Of a stretch of 64,000 nt of DNA, positions 25,777-34,978 are shown piece after piece. Origin of the DNA: Xanthocytophaga flava. GTDB lineage: Bacteria; Bacteroidota; Bacteroidia; Cytophagales; 172606-1. The stretch lies in the NCBI GenBank assembly GCA_030068525.1, contig JASJOS010000003.1:607446-671445 (forward strand), in the 5' to 3' direction. The notes under the pieces were generated by a model. The model had not been told where the DNA came from, did no database searches, and saw only the letters and a program-made list of their open reading frames with translations. Every line of letters begins with the position of its first letter. Within the stretch, counting starts at the first letter, position 1. The position numbers and the translations under genes were made by a program.

Positions 25777-26889
25777 ATGTATGATGTTCTTATCATTGGA
25801 GGTGGCTTAGCAGGGTTGATCAATGCCATTGTATTAAGTAAAGCAGGAAAAAAAGTAATATTGATAGAACGGAAAACGTATCCGTTTCATAGAGTTTGTG
25901 GAGAATATATTTCTAATGAAACACTTCCTTTTTTAGCCTCTCTGGATATTAATCCAAAGGAATGGGGAGCTTCTGCTATTAACCATCTACAGGTTTCAGC
26001 ACCTAATGGTACATTACTTTTCATGCCCTTAGATATGGGTGGATTTGGGATCAGCCGTTATACACTTGACTATAACCTATATCTCAAAGCCATACAATCA
26101 CAGGTTACCGTGATTACAGGCACAAGTGTAGAAGATGTGATCTTCTCTGGAGATATTTTCTCTATCACACTATCTGACCATACCATCTATAAAGCTCGAT
26201 TCGTGATTGGGGCTTATGGTAAACGAGCAAAGTTGGATAAACAATTAAATCGCAGCTACATCTATAAGCGATCTCCATATGTTGGTGTTAAGTATCACAT
26301 TCGGACTGACTTTCCAGCAAATTACATAGCCCTTCATAATTTTAAAAATGGATATTGTGGTTTAAGTGCAGTAGAAGGAGACAAATACAATCTTTGCTAC
26401 CTTACAACCCGTGAGAACCTAAAAAAAAGTGGCTCAATTGAAGAGATGGAAAGAAACATTCTACAACGAAATCCTTTTCTTCATCAGATATTCAGTAACT
26501 CCCAATTTTTATTTGAAAAACCTGAAGTTATCAATGAGATATCATTTGCCCCTAAAACAGCAGTTGAAAATCATATTCTGATGTCCGGCGATACAGCGGG
26601 AATGATTACCCCCCTTTGTGGCAATGGGATGGCAATGGCAATCCATTCTGCTAAACTTTTATCAGGTTTATTACTTAAATCGGACGAGGAAAAATGGTCT
26701 CGAGAACGATTAGAGGTTGTTTATACAAAACAATGGAAAGAATTGTTTGCCCAAAGGTTGTGGGTAGGACGCAATCTGCAAAAACTTTTTGGAGATGAAC
26801 GACTTACAGCAATGTCTGTTCGATTGCTAAAAACAATGCCTTCTCTTACGAAGTTTCTGATCAGTAAAACACATGGTTCAGTGTTTTAA
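25777..26889 (+). CDS. FAD-dependent oxidoreductase (geranylgeranyl-reductase-like family)
   Basis: The 370-aa protein begins with a Rossmann FAD-binding motif, DVLIIGGGLAGLINAI, then VILIERKTYPFHRVCGEYIS, the 'P..k.CGe' block of the geranylgeranyl reductase/halogenase-like group. GAYGKRAKLDK and LMSGDTAGMITPLCGNGMAMA (split across about 265-285) are the second and third FAD-contact blocks. Relatives in Bacteroidota often sit in flexirubin or type III polyketide clusters, but no such gene is present here, so a role in lipid or pigment reduction or hydroxylation is inferred from the family only. It is single, divergent from the phosphate transporter, and ends at a weak hairpin. Confidence 0.8.
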   Translation: MYDVLIIGGGLAGLINAIVLSKAGKKVILIERKTYPFHRVCGEYISNETLPFLASLDINPKEWGASAINHLQVSAPNGTLLFMPLDMGGFGISRYTLDYNLYLKAIQSQVTVITGTSVEDVIFSGDIFSITLSDHTIYKARFVIGAYGKRAKLDKQLNRSYIYKRSPYVGVKYHIRTDFPANYIALHNFKNGYCGLSAVEGDKYNLCYLTTRENLKKSGSIEEMERNILQRNPFLHQIFSNSQFLFEKPEVINEISFAPKTAVENHILMSGDTAGMITPLCGNGMAMAIHSAKLLSGLLLKSDEEKWSRERLEVVYTKQWKELFAQRLWVGRNLQKLFGDERLTAMSVRLLKTMPSLTKFLISKTHGSVF

Positions 26890-26927
26890 ATTTCAAGCCA
26901 ATAGAGTTTCTAGTGCTTGGAAACAAT

Positions 26928-26952
26928 AAGAGCCTGCATATTGCAAGCTCTT
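26928..26952. terminator. Weak hairpin between convergent genes
   Basis: AAGAGC (26928-26933) pairs with GCTCTT (26947-26952), with partial extra pairing of TGCA inside. No good T-run follows. It is the only structure between the FAD-reductase and DUF3857 gene ends. Confidence 0.4.
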
Positions 26953-26961
26953 GCTACTATA

Positions 26962-28899
26962 TTATTTCTTCTTCAAAACAATCATTTCGCTAAACTTGCC
27001 GATGACGTGGTCATAAAACTGCTGTAAATGCGAATAATAGTCTACTGGAATAAATACTGATTTAATTTGAAGCTGGGTAGACAACTGAAACTGTGCACCA
27101 TTGACAGATGTCTGATATCTGAAAATACCCATGTTATCAGGCAGAGACACCAATGCTGATTTCGGTATCTCTTGTATTTCATAACCATCTGGTATATGAA
27201 GATTTAATATAAACTGAAAACTTTCCGGATAGTCTAATTCAATAGGTAAATTACGCTTTGACCCTTTGAAAGGATTTTCCTGAAAATGATGCCACATAAC
27301 AGGCTTGAAATACAAGGTTTGAGCAGACTCAGGATCATCTTCCGGAACAAGCTGATATGTATGTAGTAAATACTCGTCTGTCTGATCCTGGTTTTCTTTT
27401 TCAAATTTTATTAGTTTCTTATCATTAAATACAGTTCTTTGTCTATCTAAGAACTTTTCCTCACCAAGAGTCAGATATGAACGTCGAACATCTACAGCCT
27501 TGTACCCCTCATATCTGACAGAAAAATTATAGATTGGTTTTTGGGGATTTTCCAAATTGATATCTGCATAGACTGTTTCTTTCGCCGTTGGGGCCTGAGC
27601 TATTGTTATCCATCGTCTATCTTTTTTATCCAATACAAATGCGAACCAGTTTAAATCCTCTTTTGCGAGCAGTTGGTAAGGACGTAATGGGTCACAGGCA
27701 TCCAGCAAAACATCTTTTCCTCCAAGATTTATATAGGCAAGCGTATGGCTAAACTGTGATAACAATGCATAGGATTTTTGAATCTTTCCATGGGAACGGA
27801 TACTGGTAAGTGCAGGATTCGCTTTAAATCCTGCCTCTTCCAATAATAGAGTAAGAAATAAATTTATTTCAGCACTATTTCCCTGCTTTGATTCCAGAAA
27901 CTTGCCAAACATTTGTTCCGGCCACACACGATATTTCCCATTCCATGTGATGGTATTTTTAACATAATTGTAGATTTTCTGAACCTTGACAGCATCAGGA
28001 TCTGTAGGTGCAATAACCTGCCCAAGAATATCTTTAGCACGCCCACCTCTATTCAAAAAATTCTCATATTCTGTACTCAATAATACTTGATCTGCTAGCT
28101 TTTCCCAAGTAGTCATTACACTTTTATATTCTACACCACCGCTTATACTTGTACTTGTTGATGCTTTATAACCAGCCAATTGAAATCTTACTTTATCTGC
28201 ATAATCATAGTGATTGGCCACATATGGCTCTTCTACTAAGGCAGGTAAATTCTCTAGCACCCAGGTAGAAACAGGTTTGTCACCCAGCTTTTGATATTTG
28301 GTCATTAATCTTTCCCCCTGAAGCAGAACCCTATAATCCATATCCTCTACCTGAATATTTACACTCATTTCACTATGAAGAATTGGAATGTCTGTCTGAA
28401 AAACCCACCCTTCCAGGAAAGTATAATTCTGCGAAATCATTTTTGAGCGGTATTCAATAATAGAACCTACCTCTACAGCAGTAAACGTGAATCGTTTTTC
28501 TCTCCAGTTTGTAGAAGCGTCCACATCAAAAATCTGATTTTTTGGTACTTCTGTGATGATCGTTTTTCCAGATTTATCAATAGTAATAGTTTGAGCTTCA
28601 ACTTTATCAATATTCTCAATTCTATCTTTAGCATAATATTGTAAAGCCATATTAGCACGATCAAGTCCTTTTTTATCAAGAATCTTTATACGTTTATGGC
28701 GTTCAATGGTAACGTTGTTATAATCGATTGTTATTCTACCATAATCAGCCAGAACAACGGCAGAGGCTGCGCTATCAAATGGACAAACCGAGAGTTTTGC
28801 CTCTCTATCTGAGACTTTGCCCCATTTAATTGGGCTTTGTGAATAAGTAATAGAATAAATACAGAGAAAATTGAAAAGGAGTAGTAATCTTTGTTTCAT
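26962..28899 (-). CDS. DUF3857 / transglutaminase-like secreted protein
   Basis: The 645-aa protein has a signal peptide (ending YSITYS), an N-terminal DUF3857 domain (about 40-200, with IERHKRIKILDKKGLDRAN and RWREKR-like NWREKRFTFTAVEVGSIIEY), a transglutaminase-core-like region (about 300-420), and a C-terminal beta domain. In the core the usual catalytic Cys position reads QGNSAEINLF, so Ser stands in place of Cys, while SFH-like SQFSHTLAYI and DACDP supply His and Asp. It is therefore probably not an active transglutaminase, and binding or structural use is more likely. Many Bacteroidota carry several such proteins of unknown role. A terminator for the next upstream gene lies just before it. 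Confidence 0.82.
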   Translation of the reverse strand: MKQRLLLLFNFLCIYSITYSQSPIKWGKVSDREAKLSVCPFDSAASAVVLADYGRITIDYNNVTIERHKRIKILDKKGLDRANMALQYYAKDRIENIDKVEAQTITIDKSGKTIITEVPKNQIFDVDASTNWREKRFTFTAVEVGSIIEYRSKMISQNYTFLEGWVFQTDIPILHSEMSVNIQVEDMDYRVLLQGERLMTKYQKLGDKPVSTWVLENLPALVEEPYVANHYDYADKVRFQLAGYKASTSTSISGGVEYKSVMTTWEKLADQVLLSTEYENFLNRGGRAKDILGQVIAPTDPDAVKVQKIYNYVKNTITWNGKYRVWPEQMFGKFLESKQGNSAEINLFLTLLLEEAGFKANPALTSIRSHGKIQKSYALLSQFSHTLAYINLGGKDVLLDACDPLRPYQLLAKEDLNWFAFVLDKKDRRWITIAQAPTAKETVYADINLENPQKPIYNFSVRYEGYKAVDVRRSYLTLGEEKFLDRQRTVFNDKKLIKFEKENQDQTDEYLLHTYQLVPEDDPESAQTLYFKPVMWHHFQENPFKGSKRNLPIELDYPESFQFILNLHIPDGYEIQEIPKSALVSLPDNMGIFRYQTSVNGAQFQLSTQLQIKSVFIPVDYYSHLQQFYDHVIGKFSEMIVLKKK

Positions 28900-28937
28900 A
28901 AATGGGTATATAAGGCAATAGTTTCGTATCTAAAAGA

Positions 28938-28995
28938 TACAAAAAAAAACAAATCTTCTGAAATCCACCTTAAAAAGTATCAAATTTCAGAAGAT
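28938..28995 (-). terminator. Terminator of the T9SS type-B protein gene
   Basis: ATCTTCTGAAAT (28953-28964) pairs perfectly with ATTTCAGAAGAT (28984-28995). On the minus strand the hairpin runs into a T-tract (28939-28949). Confidence 0.75.
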
Positions 28996-29030
28996 CTGTT
29001 TCTAAAAAATAAATTCTAAGAATATTTTTC

Positions 29031-31250
29031 TTATCGCAGTAATGAGACAGTTCCTTTGTAGTGGCTGTTTCGGTATTTAACCATGTAGTAGTAAACACCT
29101 GTAGGAAAACCAAATCCTGTCCAGCTAAATTCACGGCTGGTACTTTCGAAAGCCAGTTTTCCCCAGCGATTATAGACTTCTATTTTTACGAACTGATCTT
29201 TACAATTATCAGGTGGCAGGTATTCATATAACTGGAATGTTTCATTAAATCTATCTCCGTTTGGCGTAAAGACATTAGGGACAGAGTCACGTGAAAATGT
29301 AAATTCGATGTCTTTTACATTCATTTCTACACTTACTGTATCTGCATTGTTGGGGGAACAAGAATTATCCTGAAGTAAAAAATCAACAATGAACTTTCCA
29401 TCTGGCAACAATTGTAATGCATGACAATCTGGTAACCACAGAAATGGTTCTCTAAGAGTACCCATTCCGGTAGCTCCATTATTAAACTGCATTCCTGCTT
29501 CTTCCAATGAAAATCCCCTTCCTGCAGCTTTTACAACAATAGGATCATTATCAGGATCTATTCCCAAGATATCAAATCGTATACTCTCTCCTACTGTTAC
29601 ACTTATACTATTACCAGACAGTGTTGTGGTGACTTCTGGTTTTTGATTAGGTCGGCGCTGAAACTGAAGACGCACACTTACCGTATCTTTTTTAACTGTG
29701 TTTGGACAACGTTTGTCTGTCACAATGAAATCCACAATATATACTTTATCATCCTGCAATTTATCACAGATGGGGTTCCAGGCAAATGGCAGTTTAAGAC
29801 TTCCTTTTCCTGTACCATTGGAAAATGACATACCTAAATCACTTAAGATAAACCCTCTGCCGACAGCTTCAAGAGAGATATTATCTTCGTCAGGATCTAT
29901 CCCTGTTACATTAAATGTCAGATTGTTTCCTTCTACTATCAATGCAGTATTTCCTGGTAAATCTGTTTCTATTGTGGGTTTCTGATTTGGGAGAGGTTCA
30001 ATAATTAGTTTTACACGTAAGGTATCTGCTTCCGGTCTGGGACAACCATCATCTTCTACAATTACATCAAATTCATAAGGATTAGTAACGTCACTTGCTG
30101 CACATTCAGACCAGCATAGCTTTGAACGTAATGTATCCTGAGCATTCCGAATGGATCCACTGGATGGTGAGATTGAAACCATATCCGGCGAAAAGTTAAT
30201 AGGATTAATTTTTACTTTCAGATTTGTTCCTCCATTAGCATCAGAAAGTAAAAGATCCATGCAACGATCTTCTTGTGAAGCTTTCAAGATCATTATTTCT
30301 CCTTCTTTATAAAAAGAAGTCTTTCCTTTCTCTTTTAACTGCACAACCGGAGGGATAGTGGTTGGGCAATCCACAACAAGCAATTGAAAATCTCGCCGTA
30401 CCCCTCCTATCCTTACATTATTTCGATACTCTTCACAAAGAACAGAAAATACATATAACCCTACTCTATTCGCTGTAAAACTTAACACGCCTGTTTTTGG
30501 ATCCACCCGTAAAGGTTTAGGACCAGGTATTACATTATTTAAATTGATACTACGAGCCCATATTACCTCATCATATGGTGCGGGATATGAAGGCGGACTA
30601 GGAGTTTGTTGTGTACTATGTCCTGAAAAAGGAGTTACAAGAGAATAACGCAATTCATCCCTATCTGCATCAGTGGCTCCAAAGTCAAATGTAAAGGGTT
30701 TATTCACACATGCATAATCACCTTTGGGAATAGTAAATATGGGTGAGCTATTAATAAAAGTTTTCTTATTTATATATACAGGCGGAAACTCCAGATAAAA
30801 GCTATTTCCTGCGGCTCCCGGACTCTGAATATTTATAATTGTTTGATTTCGGCAGCATCTTTCCCACACGACATAATATCCTGCGGCTTCTGTATAATAA
30901 TCCGGACTTAAGAAGATGTTCTGTTCATATCGAATCAATCGTGTACGAAGATTACTTTGGCTACAATTGGGATTAGTATAAGGAATGAATGCTCCTCCTG
31001 TCTTATATAAGGGAATCGTTATAACTTGCTGATTTGTTCGTTTATTAAAAATGACAGCATAGATTTGATCGTCTTCTGCACCAGGATTTCCATTAATATC
31101 ATCAAAATATAGATTTAAAGCTAGTTTGTATATATAACGCAAGCTGTCTGTAGATGTCAGTTCAAATTCTCCGCCTACAATGTGTGTAGCTTTTGAGAAT
31201 TGTACAGAGACTAGGAAACATACTATGGTCAGTAGTAAATATTTCTTCAT
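29031..31250 (-). CDS. Large surface protein with gliding-motility-type (T9SS type B) C-terminal domain
   Basis: The 739-aa protein has a signal peptide (ending VQFSKA) and an N-terminal region starting THIVGGEFELT, seen at the mature start of many Cytophagales surface proteins. The central part has three similar modules marked by 'SDANGGTNLKVKI', 'PDEDNISLEAVGRGFILSD' and 'PDNDPIVVKAAGRGFSLEE', spaced about 115 residues apart, each followed by FNNG/FSNGTG and a CxxLQDDKVYIVDF-like strand. The last about 90 residues are the gliding-motility-associated C-terminal domain: DSVPNVFTPNGDRFNETF, IEVYNRWGKLAFES and FPTGVYYYMVKY. Type-B T9SS cargo is exported across the outer membrane and attached or released. 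Adhesin function is inference. Confidence 0.88.
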   Translation of the reverse strand: MKKYLLLTIVCFLVSVQFSKATHIVGGEFELTSTDSLRYIYKLALNLYFDDINGNPGAEDDQIYAVIFNKRTNQQVITIPLYKTGGAFIPYTNPNCSQSNLRTRLIRYEQNIFLSPDYYTEAAGYYVVWERCCRNQTIINIQSPGAAGNSFYLEFPPVYINKKTFINSSPIFTIPKGDYACVNKPFTFDFGATDADRDELRYSLVTPFSGHSTQQTPSPPSYPAPYDEVIWARSINLNNVIPGPKPLRVDPKTGVLSFTANRVGLYVFSVLCEEYRNNVRIGGVRRDFQLLVVDCPTTIPPVVQLKEKGKTSFYKEGEIMILKASQEDRCMDLLLSDANGGTNLKVKINPINFSPDMVSISPSSGSIRNAQDTLRSKLCWSECAASDVTNPYEFDVIVEDDGCPRPEADTLRVKLIIEPLPNQKPTIETDLPGNTALIVEGNNLTFNVTGIDPDEDNISLEAVGRGFILSDLGMSFSNGTGKGSLKLPFAWNPICDKLQDDKVYIVDFIVTDKRCPNTVKKDTVSVRLQFQRRPNQKPEVTTTLSGNSISVTVGESIRFDILGIDPDNDPIVVKAAGRGFSLEEAGMQFNNGATGMGTLREPFLWLPDCHALQLLPDGKFIVDFLLQDNSCSPNNADTVSVEMNVKDIEFTFSRDSVPNVFTPNGDRFNETFQLYEYLPPDNCKDQFVKIEVYNRWGKLAFESTSREFSWTGFGFPTGVYYYMVKYRNSHYKGTVSLLR

Positions 31251-31576
31251 AAGCGATATTTATTCTTGTTCTGAAAAACAATATGATATTGTATCGATAC
31301 CTGTTACAGGCTCTGATAAGAGGGAGTTTCGTACTTAAAAGAGATCTATTAGCTTATCAGCTTAACACTTACTTTGTTATGAAGAGGAATGCGACTCTAA
31401 ATGTAAGATTTTTTTTGAAAAGAATGACTTTTCTCAGAAAGATTATTGAGACAGCGCCTAAAATAGAAGGATTTTCAGATTACATGGGACTAAAGTAAAA
31501 AATTAAAAGGACAAATAGAAATCCCTTCTATGTAATAAAATCACAACAAATTCCTAATTTACAGTCAGTTATAAAA
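31251..31576. other. Intergenic stretch of 326 bases, no clear content
   Basis: This gap separates two minus-strand genes and should hold the promoter of the T9SS type-B protein gene. It has an open frame of about 70 codons on the plus strand (31283-31498), which is basic, lacks a start context or relatives I recognise, and is probably chance. No hairpin with a T-run, RNA gene or repeat was found. Confidence 0.5.
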
Positions 31577-32203
31577 TTAATAAGGCCGTACAGCCTTTAC
31601 AAAAATCCCCTGATAGTACTCAGACAAAAGATTATCTTCTACAACACCTCTACTGGTAGAAGAATGGATAAATGTAATGTTATCTGATCCTTTGACAACA
31701 GTTACTAATCCGGCATGAGTAACTTTGGAACCACCCTTACGTTCGGAGAAAAAGACCATATCTCCAGGTGCTATTTCTCTAATAGATACTTTTTGTCCAA
31801 ACTCAGCTTGTTCATTAGAAGATCGGGGTATTTTTACTCCTATTGACTCAAAAGAATTACATAACAATCCGGAACAATCAATACCAGATCTACTGGTACC
31901 TCCATAACGATAAGGTGTACCAATATAAGATTGAGCGGTCTGAATCAGTTTTAATGTACTGCCTGTTGTTTTTACGACTGTAGTTGTGGAAGTGTTGGCG
32001 CTTGACCGTGAAGGAGTTTTTTTCTCATCAAAATCAAAATACTCTTCCTTTTTTCGGGTATGAGTAGTATTGGATCGGCTTGTTCCACGCTTTTTTTCAT
32101 AAGTCACCACCGTTAGTTTTTTGCCACAGGAAGTCAGAACGACGACAATCGAAAAGCACAGAATAATAGTAGCAGGCAAACTCTTAGGTAATAAATATAT
32201 CAT
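31577..32203 (-). CDS. NlpC/P60 family lipoprotein (cell-wall endopeptidase)
   Basis: The 208-aa lipoprotein (VVLTSC, Cys26) has a Ser/Thr/Lys-rich linker (about 28-82) and a C-terminal NlpC/P60 (C40) catalytic domain. SYIGTPYRYGGTSRSGIDCSGL provides Cys110, VTHAGLVT gives His163 and TFIHSSTSRG gives His180, the complete triad of this family. APGDMVFFSERKGG is the usual 'GDlvfF' strand. Members cut the gamma-D-glutamyl-meso-diaminopimelate or related bond of peptidoglycan stems, here from the periplasmic face of a membrane. It stands between nadD and the T9SS type-B gene on the minus strand, 114 bases after nadD. Confidence 0.9.
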   Translation of the reverse strand: MIYLLPKSLPATIILCFSIVVVLTSCGKKLTVVTYEKKRGTSRSNTTHTRKKEEYFDFDEKKTPSRSSANTSTTTVVKTTGSTLKLIQTAQSYIGTPYRYGGTSRSGIDCSGLLCNSFESIGVKIPRSSNEQAEFGQKVSIREIAPGDMVFFSERKGGSKVTHAGLVTVVKGSDNITFIHSSTSRGVVEDNLLSEYYQGIFVKAVRPY

Positions 32204-32317
32204 AGCGGATCAGAATGTATATATCTATAACCCAATTTTCGGAAAAATAGTGTATTTAATCAAGAGGTTCCATGTAAAAAACCTAATCATTACAAAATAA
32301 ACAGTTAAATCTCTCTG

Positions 32318-32890
32318 TCAGAGATAGAATTTCTTTCGGACAATGTACTCTTCAATCCGGTCAGGAACTAGGTATTTTATTGATTTATTGTCTCGGATGC
32401 ATTCTCTGATGAATGTCGCAGAAATATCCATCAGAGGGGCATTTACCACTTGCACATTTGGATGTTGAACAAGTTCGTTCACTTCAGATCCCGGACGTGG
32501 ATATACATACAAACCATAGTATTCCAGAATCTTATCATAGTTCTTCCAGTTTTTAAACTGCTCCAGATTGTCACCTCCTATTATCAGGCGAAATGCATGT
32601 TGTGGATATTTTTCCTGGATATAGGTTAGGGTATCAATAGTATAACTGGGGCGCGGCAACTTAAATTCAATATCTGTTACCCGAAAACGGGGATTGTCGT
32701 CTATAGCCATCTGCACCATGTCATACCGATCAAATTCGTGCAGAAGGCTTTTACTTTTTTTGAAGGGATTTTGAGGAGATACAACAAACCATACTTGCTC
32801 CAAATCAGCATGATAGGCCATTGCATTAGCAATGATTAGATGACCCACATGTATGGGATTAAATGACCCAAAGAACAAACCTACTTTCAT
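32318..32890 (-). CDS. nadD: Nicotinate-nucleotide adenylyltransferase
   Basis: The 190-aa enzyme transfers AMP from ATP to nicotinate mononucleotide in NAD synthesis. The nucleotidyltransferase motif GSFNPIHVGHLI (residues 8-19, with the T/HxGH-type His pair) is at the start. PQNPFKKSKSL gives the family loop, RPSYTIDTL and IIGGDNLEQFKNWKNYDKI the middle blocks, and MDISATFIRECIRDNKSIKYLVPDRIEEYI (in parts) the C-terminal ISSTxIR-like motif. It starts at the ATG at 32890, 36 bases after gmk, so the two are probably one transcript. Confidence 0.95.
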   Translation of the reverse strand: MKVGLFFGSFNPIHVGHLIIANAMAYHADLEQVWFVVSPQNPFKKSKSLLHEFDRYDMVQMAIDDNPRFRVTDIEFKLPRPSYTIDTLTYIQEKYPQHAFRLIIGGDNLEQFKNWKNYDKILEYYGLYVYPRPGSEVNELVQHPNVQVVNAPLMDISATFIRECIRDNKSIKYLVPDRIEEYIVRKKFYL

Positions 32891-32926
32891 TCTTACGTTT
32901 ATCTAATACTGGTCACTCCTTTCAAT

Positions 32927-33541
32927 CTATTTGCTAAGAAAATCATCAATAAGTTTTTCAGCCTGAATTAACGTTTCACTCAAATCCGCATTAAGCAATG
33001 TAACATCAAATGAATCTTCATAAGAGAGTTCATAGGCTGCCTTGGCCACACGCTGCTGGATTTTTTCTTCTGTCTCTGTTCCTCTTTTACGTAAACGATG
33101 TTCCAACAATTCAAGAGAAGGAACTTTTACAAAGATAGACAAAGCCTTATCACCAAAATAATTTTTCAGATTTACTCCTCCTTTTACATCTACATCAAAT
33201 AAAACGTGTTTTCCATTAGTCCACAAACGTTCTACTTCTGACTTCAACGTTCCATAGTACATGCCCGCATACACCTGCTCCCATTCAACAAATTCCAGAT
33301 TATCAATTTTGCTACGAAATTCTTCCGGAGTCAAAAAATAGTAATCTATTCCGTCTTGCTCATATGGCCTTTTAGCCCGTGTACAAGCGGATATAGAGAA
33401 TCCAAGATTTGAATATTTACTAAGTAAATGCTGAACAATGGTTGTCTTACCAGATCCTGATGGTGCTGAAAAGATGATAGTTCGGCCTTGAAAATGAATA
33501 TGGGTACTAATAGCGGTAATAATTTGATTAAGATGCCGCAA
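32927..33541 (-). CDS. gmk: Guanylate kinase
   Basis: The 204-aa product phosphorylates GMP to GDP. The P-loop [19 protein letters not shown] is near residues 22-40. [21 protein letters not shown] and [13 protein letters not shown] carry the GMP-binding residues, and [11 protein letters not shown] and [16 protein letters not shown] finish the lid region. No ATG precedes the P-loop in this frame: an in-frame stop lies at 33554-33556 and the only conventional alternative is TTG at 33539-33541, taken here as the start. The leader directly upstream is a set of nested inverted repeats (33547-33646). It is followed by nadD. Confidence 0.92.
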   Translation of the reverse strand: MRHLNQIITAISTHIHFQGRTIIFSAPSGSGKTTIVQHLLSKYSNLGFSISACTRAKRPYEQDGIDYYFLTPEEFRSKIDNLEFVEWEQVYAGMYYGTLKSEVERLWTNGKHVLFDVDVKGGVNLKNYFGDKALSIFVKVPSLELLEHRLRKRGTETEEKIQQRVAKAAYELSYEDSFDVTLLNADLSETLIQAEKLIDDFLSK

Positions 33542-33546
33542 AAATA

Positions 33547-33646
33547 AAACAGTTTACCATTCTTTGTATATAGATGTATATATTTATTGGCCTTACTAAA
33601 TGAAAATGCCAATAAATAGTCTCTTAAAAAAAACGGTAAACTGTTT
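33547..33646. repeat. Nested inverted repeats in the gmk leader
   Basis: Outer arms AAACAGTTTACC (33547-33558) and GGTAAACTGTTT (33635-33646) are perfect 12-mers. Inner arms TATTTATTGGC (33581-33591) and GCCAATAAATA (33608-33618) are perfect 11-mers around a 16-base loop. On the minus strand the outer arm is followed by TTTTATTTTG, directly at the gmk start. This could be the terminator of the anti-sigma gene, an attenuator in front of gmk, or a small mobile repeat. Confidence 0.75.
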
Positions 33647-33650
33647 AGTA

Positions 33651-33959
33651 CTATTTCACTTCGCTTGTTTTATTCAGAATTTGTGTGCGGATGCTTTGGA
33701 TGAGGTCTTCAGGAACCGGTTTTTGCTGGATTTTATCGCAGAGAATCTGACGAATGGTTACTTCCAGATTGTGGTTTTCAATGCAAGGAAGGCAATGATT
33801 GATGTTAGCTTTGAAGTGTGCTATTTGTTCTGTGGTTGCTTCTCCGTCCAGAATGAGCCGTATGGCTTGCATACACTCATGGTGATGTTCACACTGTTTT
33901 CGATACTCGACACCCTCTTCTTTCTGAATGAGTAACGGCAACTTCTTAGGCGTAGACAT
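33651..33959 (-). CDS. Zinc-binding anti-sigma factor (RsrA/ZAS-like)
   Basis: This small soluble 102-aa protein has Cys and His residues in two groups, CEHHHEC (Cys23 to Cys29) and HCLPC (Cys56, Cys59). That is the expected layout of a ZAS zinc-binding anti-sigma factor of the RsrA type, including a CxxC pair at the end of the second helix. It has no membrane segment. Such factors bind SigR/RpoE-like sigma factors and release them when their thiols are oxidised. The sigma gene lies 368 bases upstream on the same strand, which supports the pairing. The unusually long gap suggests a separate promoter or leader. Confidence 0.75.
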   Translation of the reverse strand: MSTPKKLPLLIQKEEGVEYRKQCEHHHECMQAIRLILDGEATTEQIAHFKANINHCLPCIENHNLEVTIRQILCDKIQQKPVPEDLIQSIRTQILNKTSEVK

Positions 33960-34327
33960 AATAATTAATTTTAATAGCTTTTAATTTGATTCTGAAATAA
34001 CGTTTAAATAGATAAGTCTGATTTCACAGACCTCACCTGAAACAATATGATTATCTTTTAAAATCCACAAAATTTACGCAAAATATCGCGTTTGTAAAGA
34101 ATAACAAAATTTATTTTCGCCCTGGTAAAACATTTTTCAAACAAAGCCTAATTAAAAAAGTATACTTTTTGTTCAGTTTTTGCACAAAGAATCCCTCTAT
34201 CCCCCTAAGCGATAAGTTACTTGTTTTAAGAAATGCTGTAGTATTTTTTCTGCTTACACTAAGACATAATCGGATGATAAACTTCCGTGCCCCGTTCTTG
34301 TTTATTGTTGGATAAAATTACAGAGCA
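33960..34327. other. Intergenic stretch of 368 bases between sigma and anti-sigma genes
   Basis: No coding frame was found. The stretch is very AT-rich with one perfect 16-bp palindrome, AAAAAGTATACTTTTT (34155-34170), and several A- and T-tracts. No exact minus-strand -7 element was found. A separate promoter or a long untranslated leader for the anti-sigma gene is likely. Confidence 0.5.
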
Positions 34328-34978
34328 TTAATCTCCATATCCCATACTTTTAGCGTATTCTTTCAATTTATCTTTCAACAAATTTCTGGCACGATGTAAG
34401 CGAGACCGAACAGTTCCAATAGGGATGTTCAGGATTTTTGCCATCTCTTCATATGTAAAACCCTCGATATCAGCCAAGATAATAACAGTTCTGAAATCTA
34501 CTGCCAATGTATTTAATGCATTAGCAACTTCATCTCCAATCATCTCCTGAAGGGTTTCTACCCGGAGGTCTGTTGTAATATTATCTGCCTCCGCATCCTC
34601 AGAATTATAGAACGTTTCTATTTCCTGATAATCAACTTTTGCCGGCTCTTTACTTTTTTTCCGGTAATCGTTGATGAAACTGTTCTTCAAAATTCTGAAC
34701 AACCATGCTTTGGCGTTAGTTCCCTTCTGAAAAGAATTAATAAAACGAAACGCTTTCAGATAAGTATCTTGCACTAAATCATTTGCATCGTCTTCGTCCA
34801 TAGCAAGACGAAATGCAAAATTATACATCGAGTGGATGTGTGGCATAAACTCCTGCTCGAAGATATTATATTTTTCTGCTTCTGTGTAGTTTTGTATGGG
34901 ATGTTCAGAACCTGGAACGAGCGCAGATAGGCTTTCGTCATCAGATTCGGTATGGTTATGCACTACGTCGTCAATCAT
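34328..34978 (-). CDS. RpoE/SigR-like ECF sigma factor
   Basis: The 216-aa sigma factor has a 40-residue acidic N-terminal tail, then region 2 with YNFAFRLAMDEDDANDLVQDTYLKAFRF and AKAWLFRILKNSFINDYRKK (in parts), and region 4 with TVIILADIEGFTYEEMAKIL and IGTVRSRLHRARNLLKD. It belongs to the broadly conserved SigR/RpoE-like group of Bacteroidota. The downstream zinc-type anti-sigma gene suggests redox or envelope-stress control. An exact -7 element, read TAATTTTG on the minus strand, lies at 34999-35006 just upstream of the ATG. Confidence 0.9.
   Translation of the reverse strand: MIDDVVHNHTESDDESLSALVPGSEHPIQNYTEAEKYNIFEQEFMPHIHSMYNFAFRLAMDEDDANDLVQDTYLKAFRFINSFQKGTNAKAWLFRILKNSFINDYRKKSKEPAKVDYQEIETFYNSEDAEADNITTDLRVETLQEMIGDEVANALNTLAVDFRTVIILADIEGFTYEEMAKILNIPIGTVRSRLHRARNLLKDKLKEYAKSMGYGD

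Noticed and set aside
31283..31498. 71-codon plus-strand ORF in the gap before the T9SS type-B gene
   Set aside because: Basic, biased sequence without a recognisable start context, signal or homology, in a gap that must contain a promoter.
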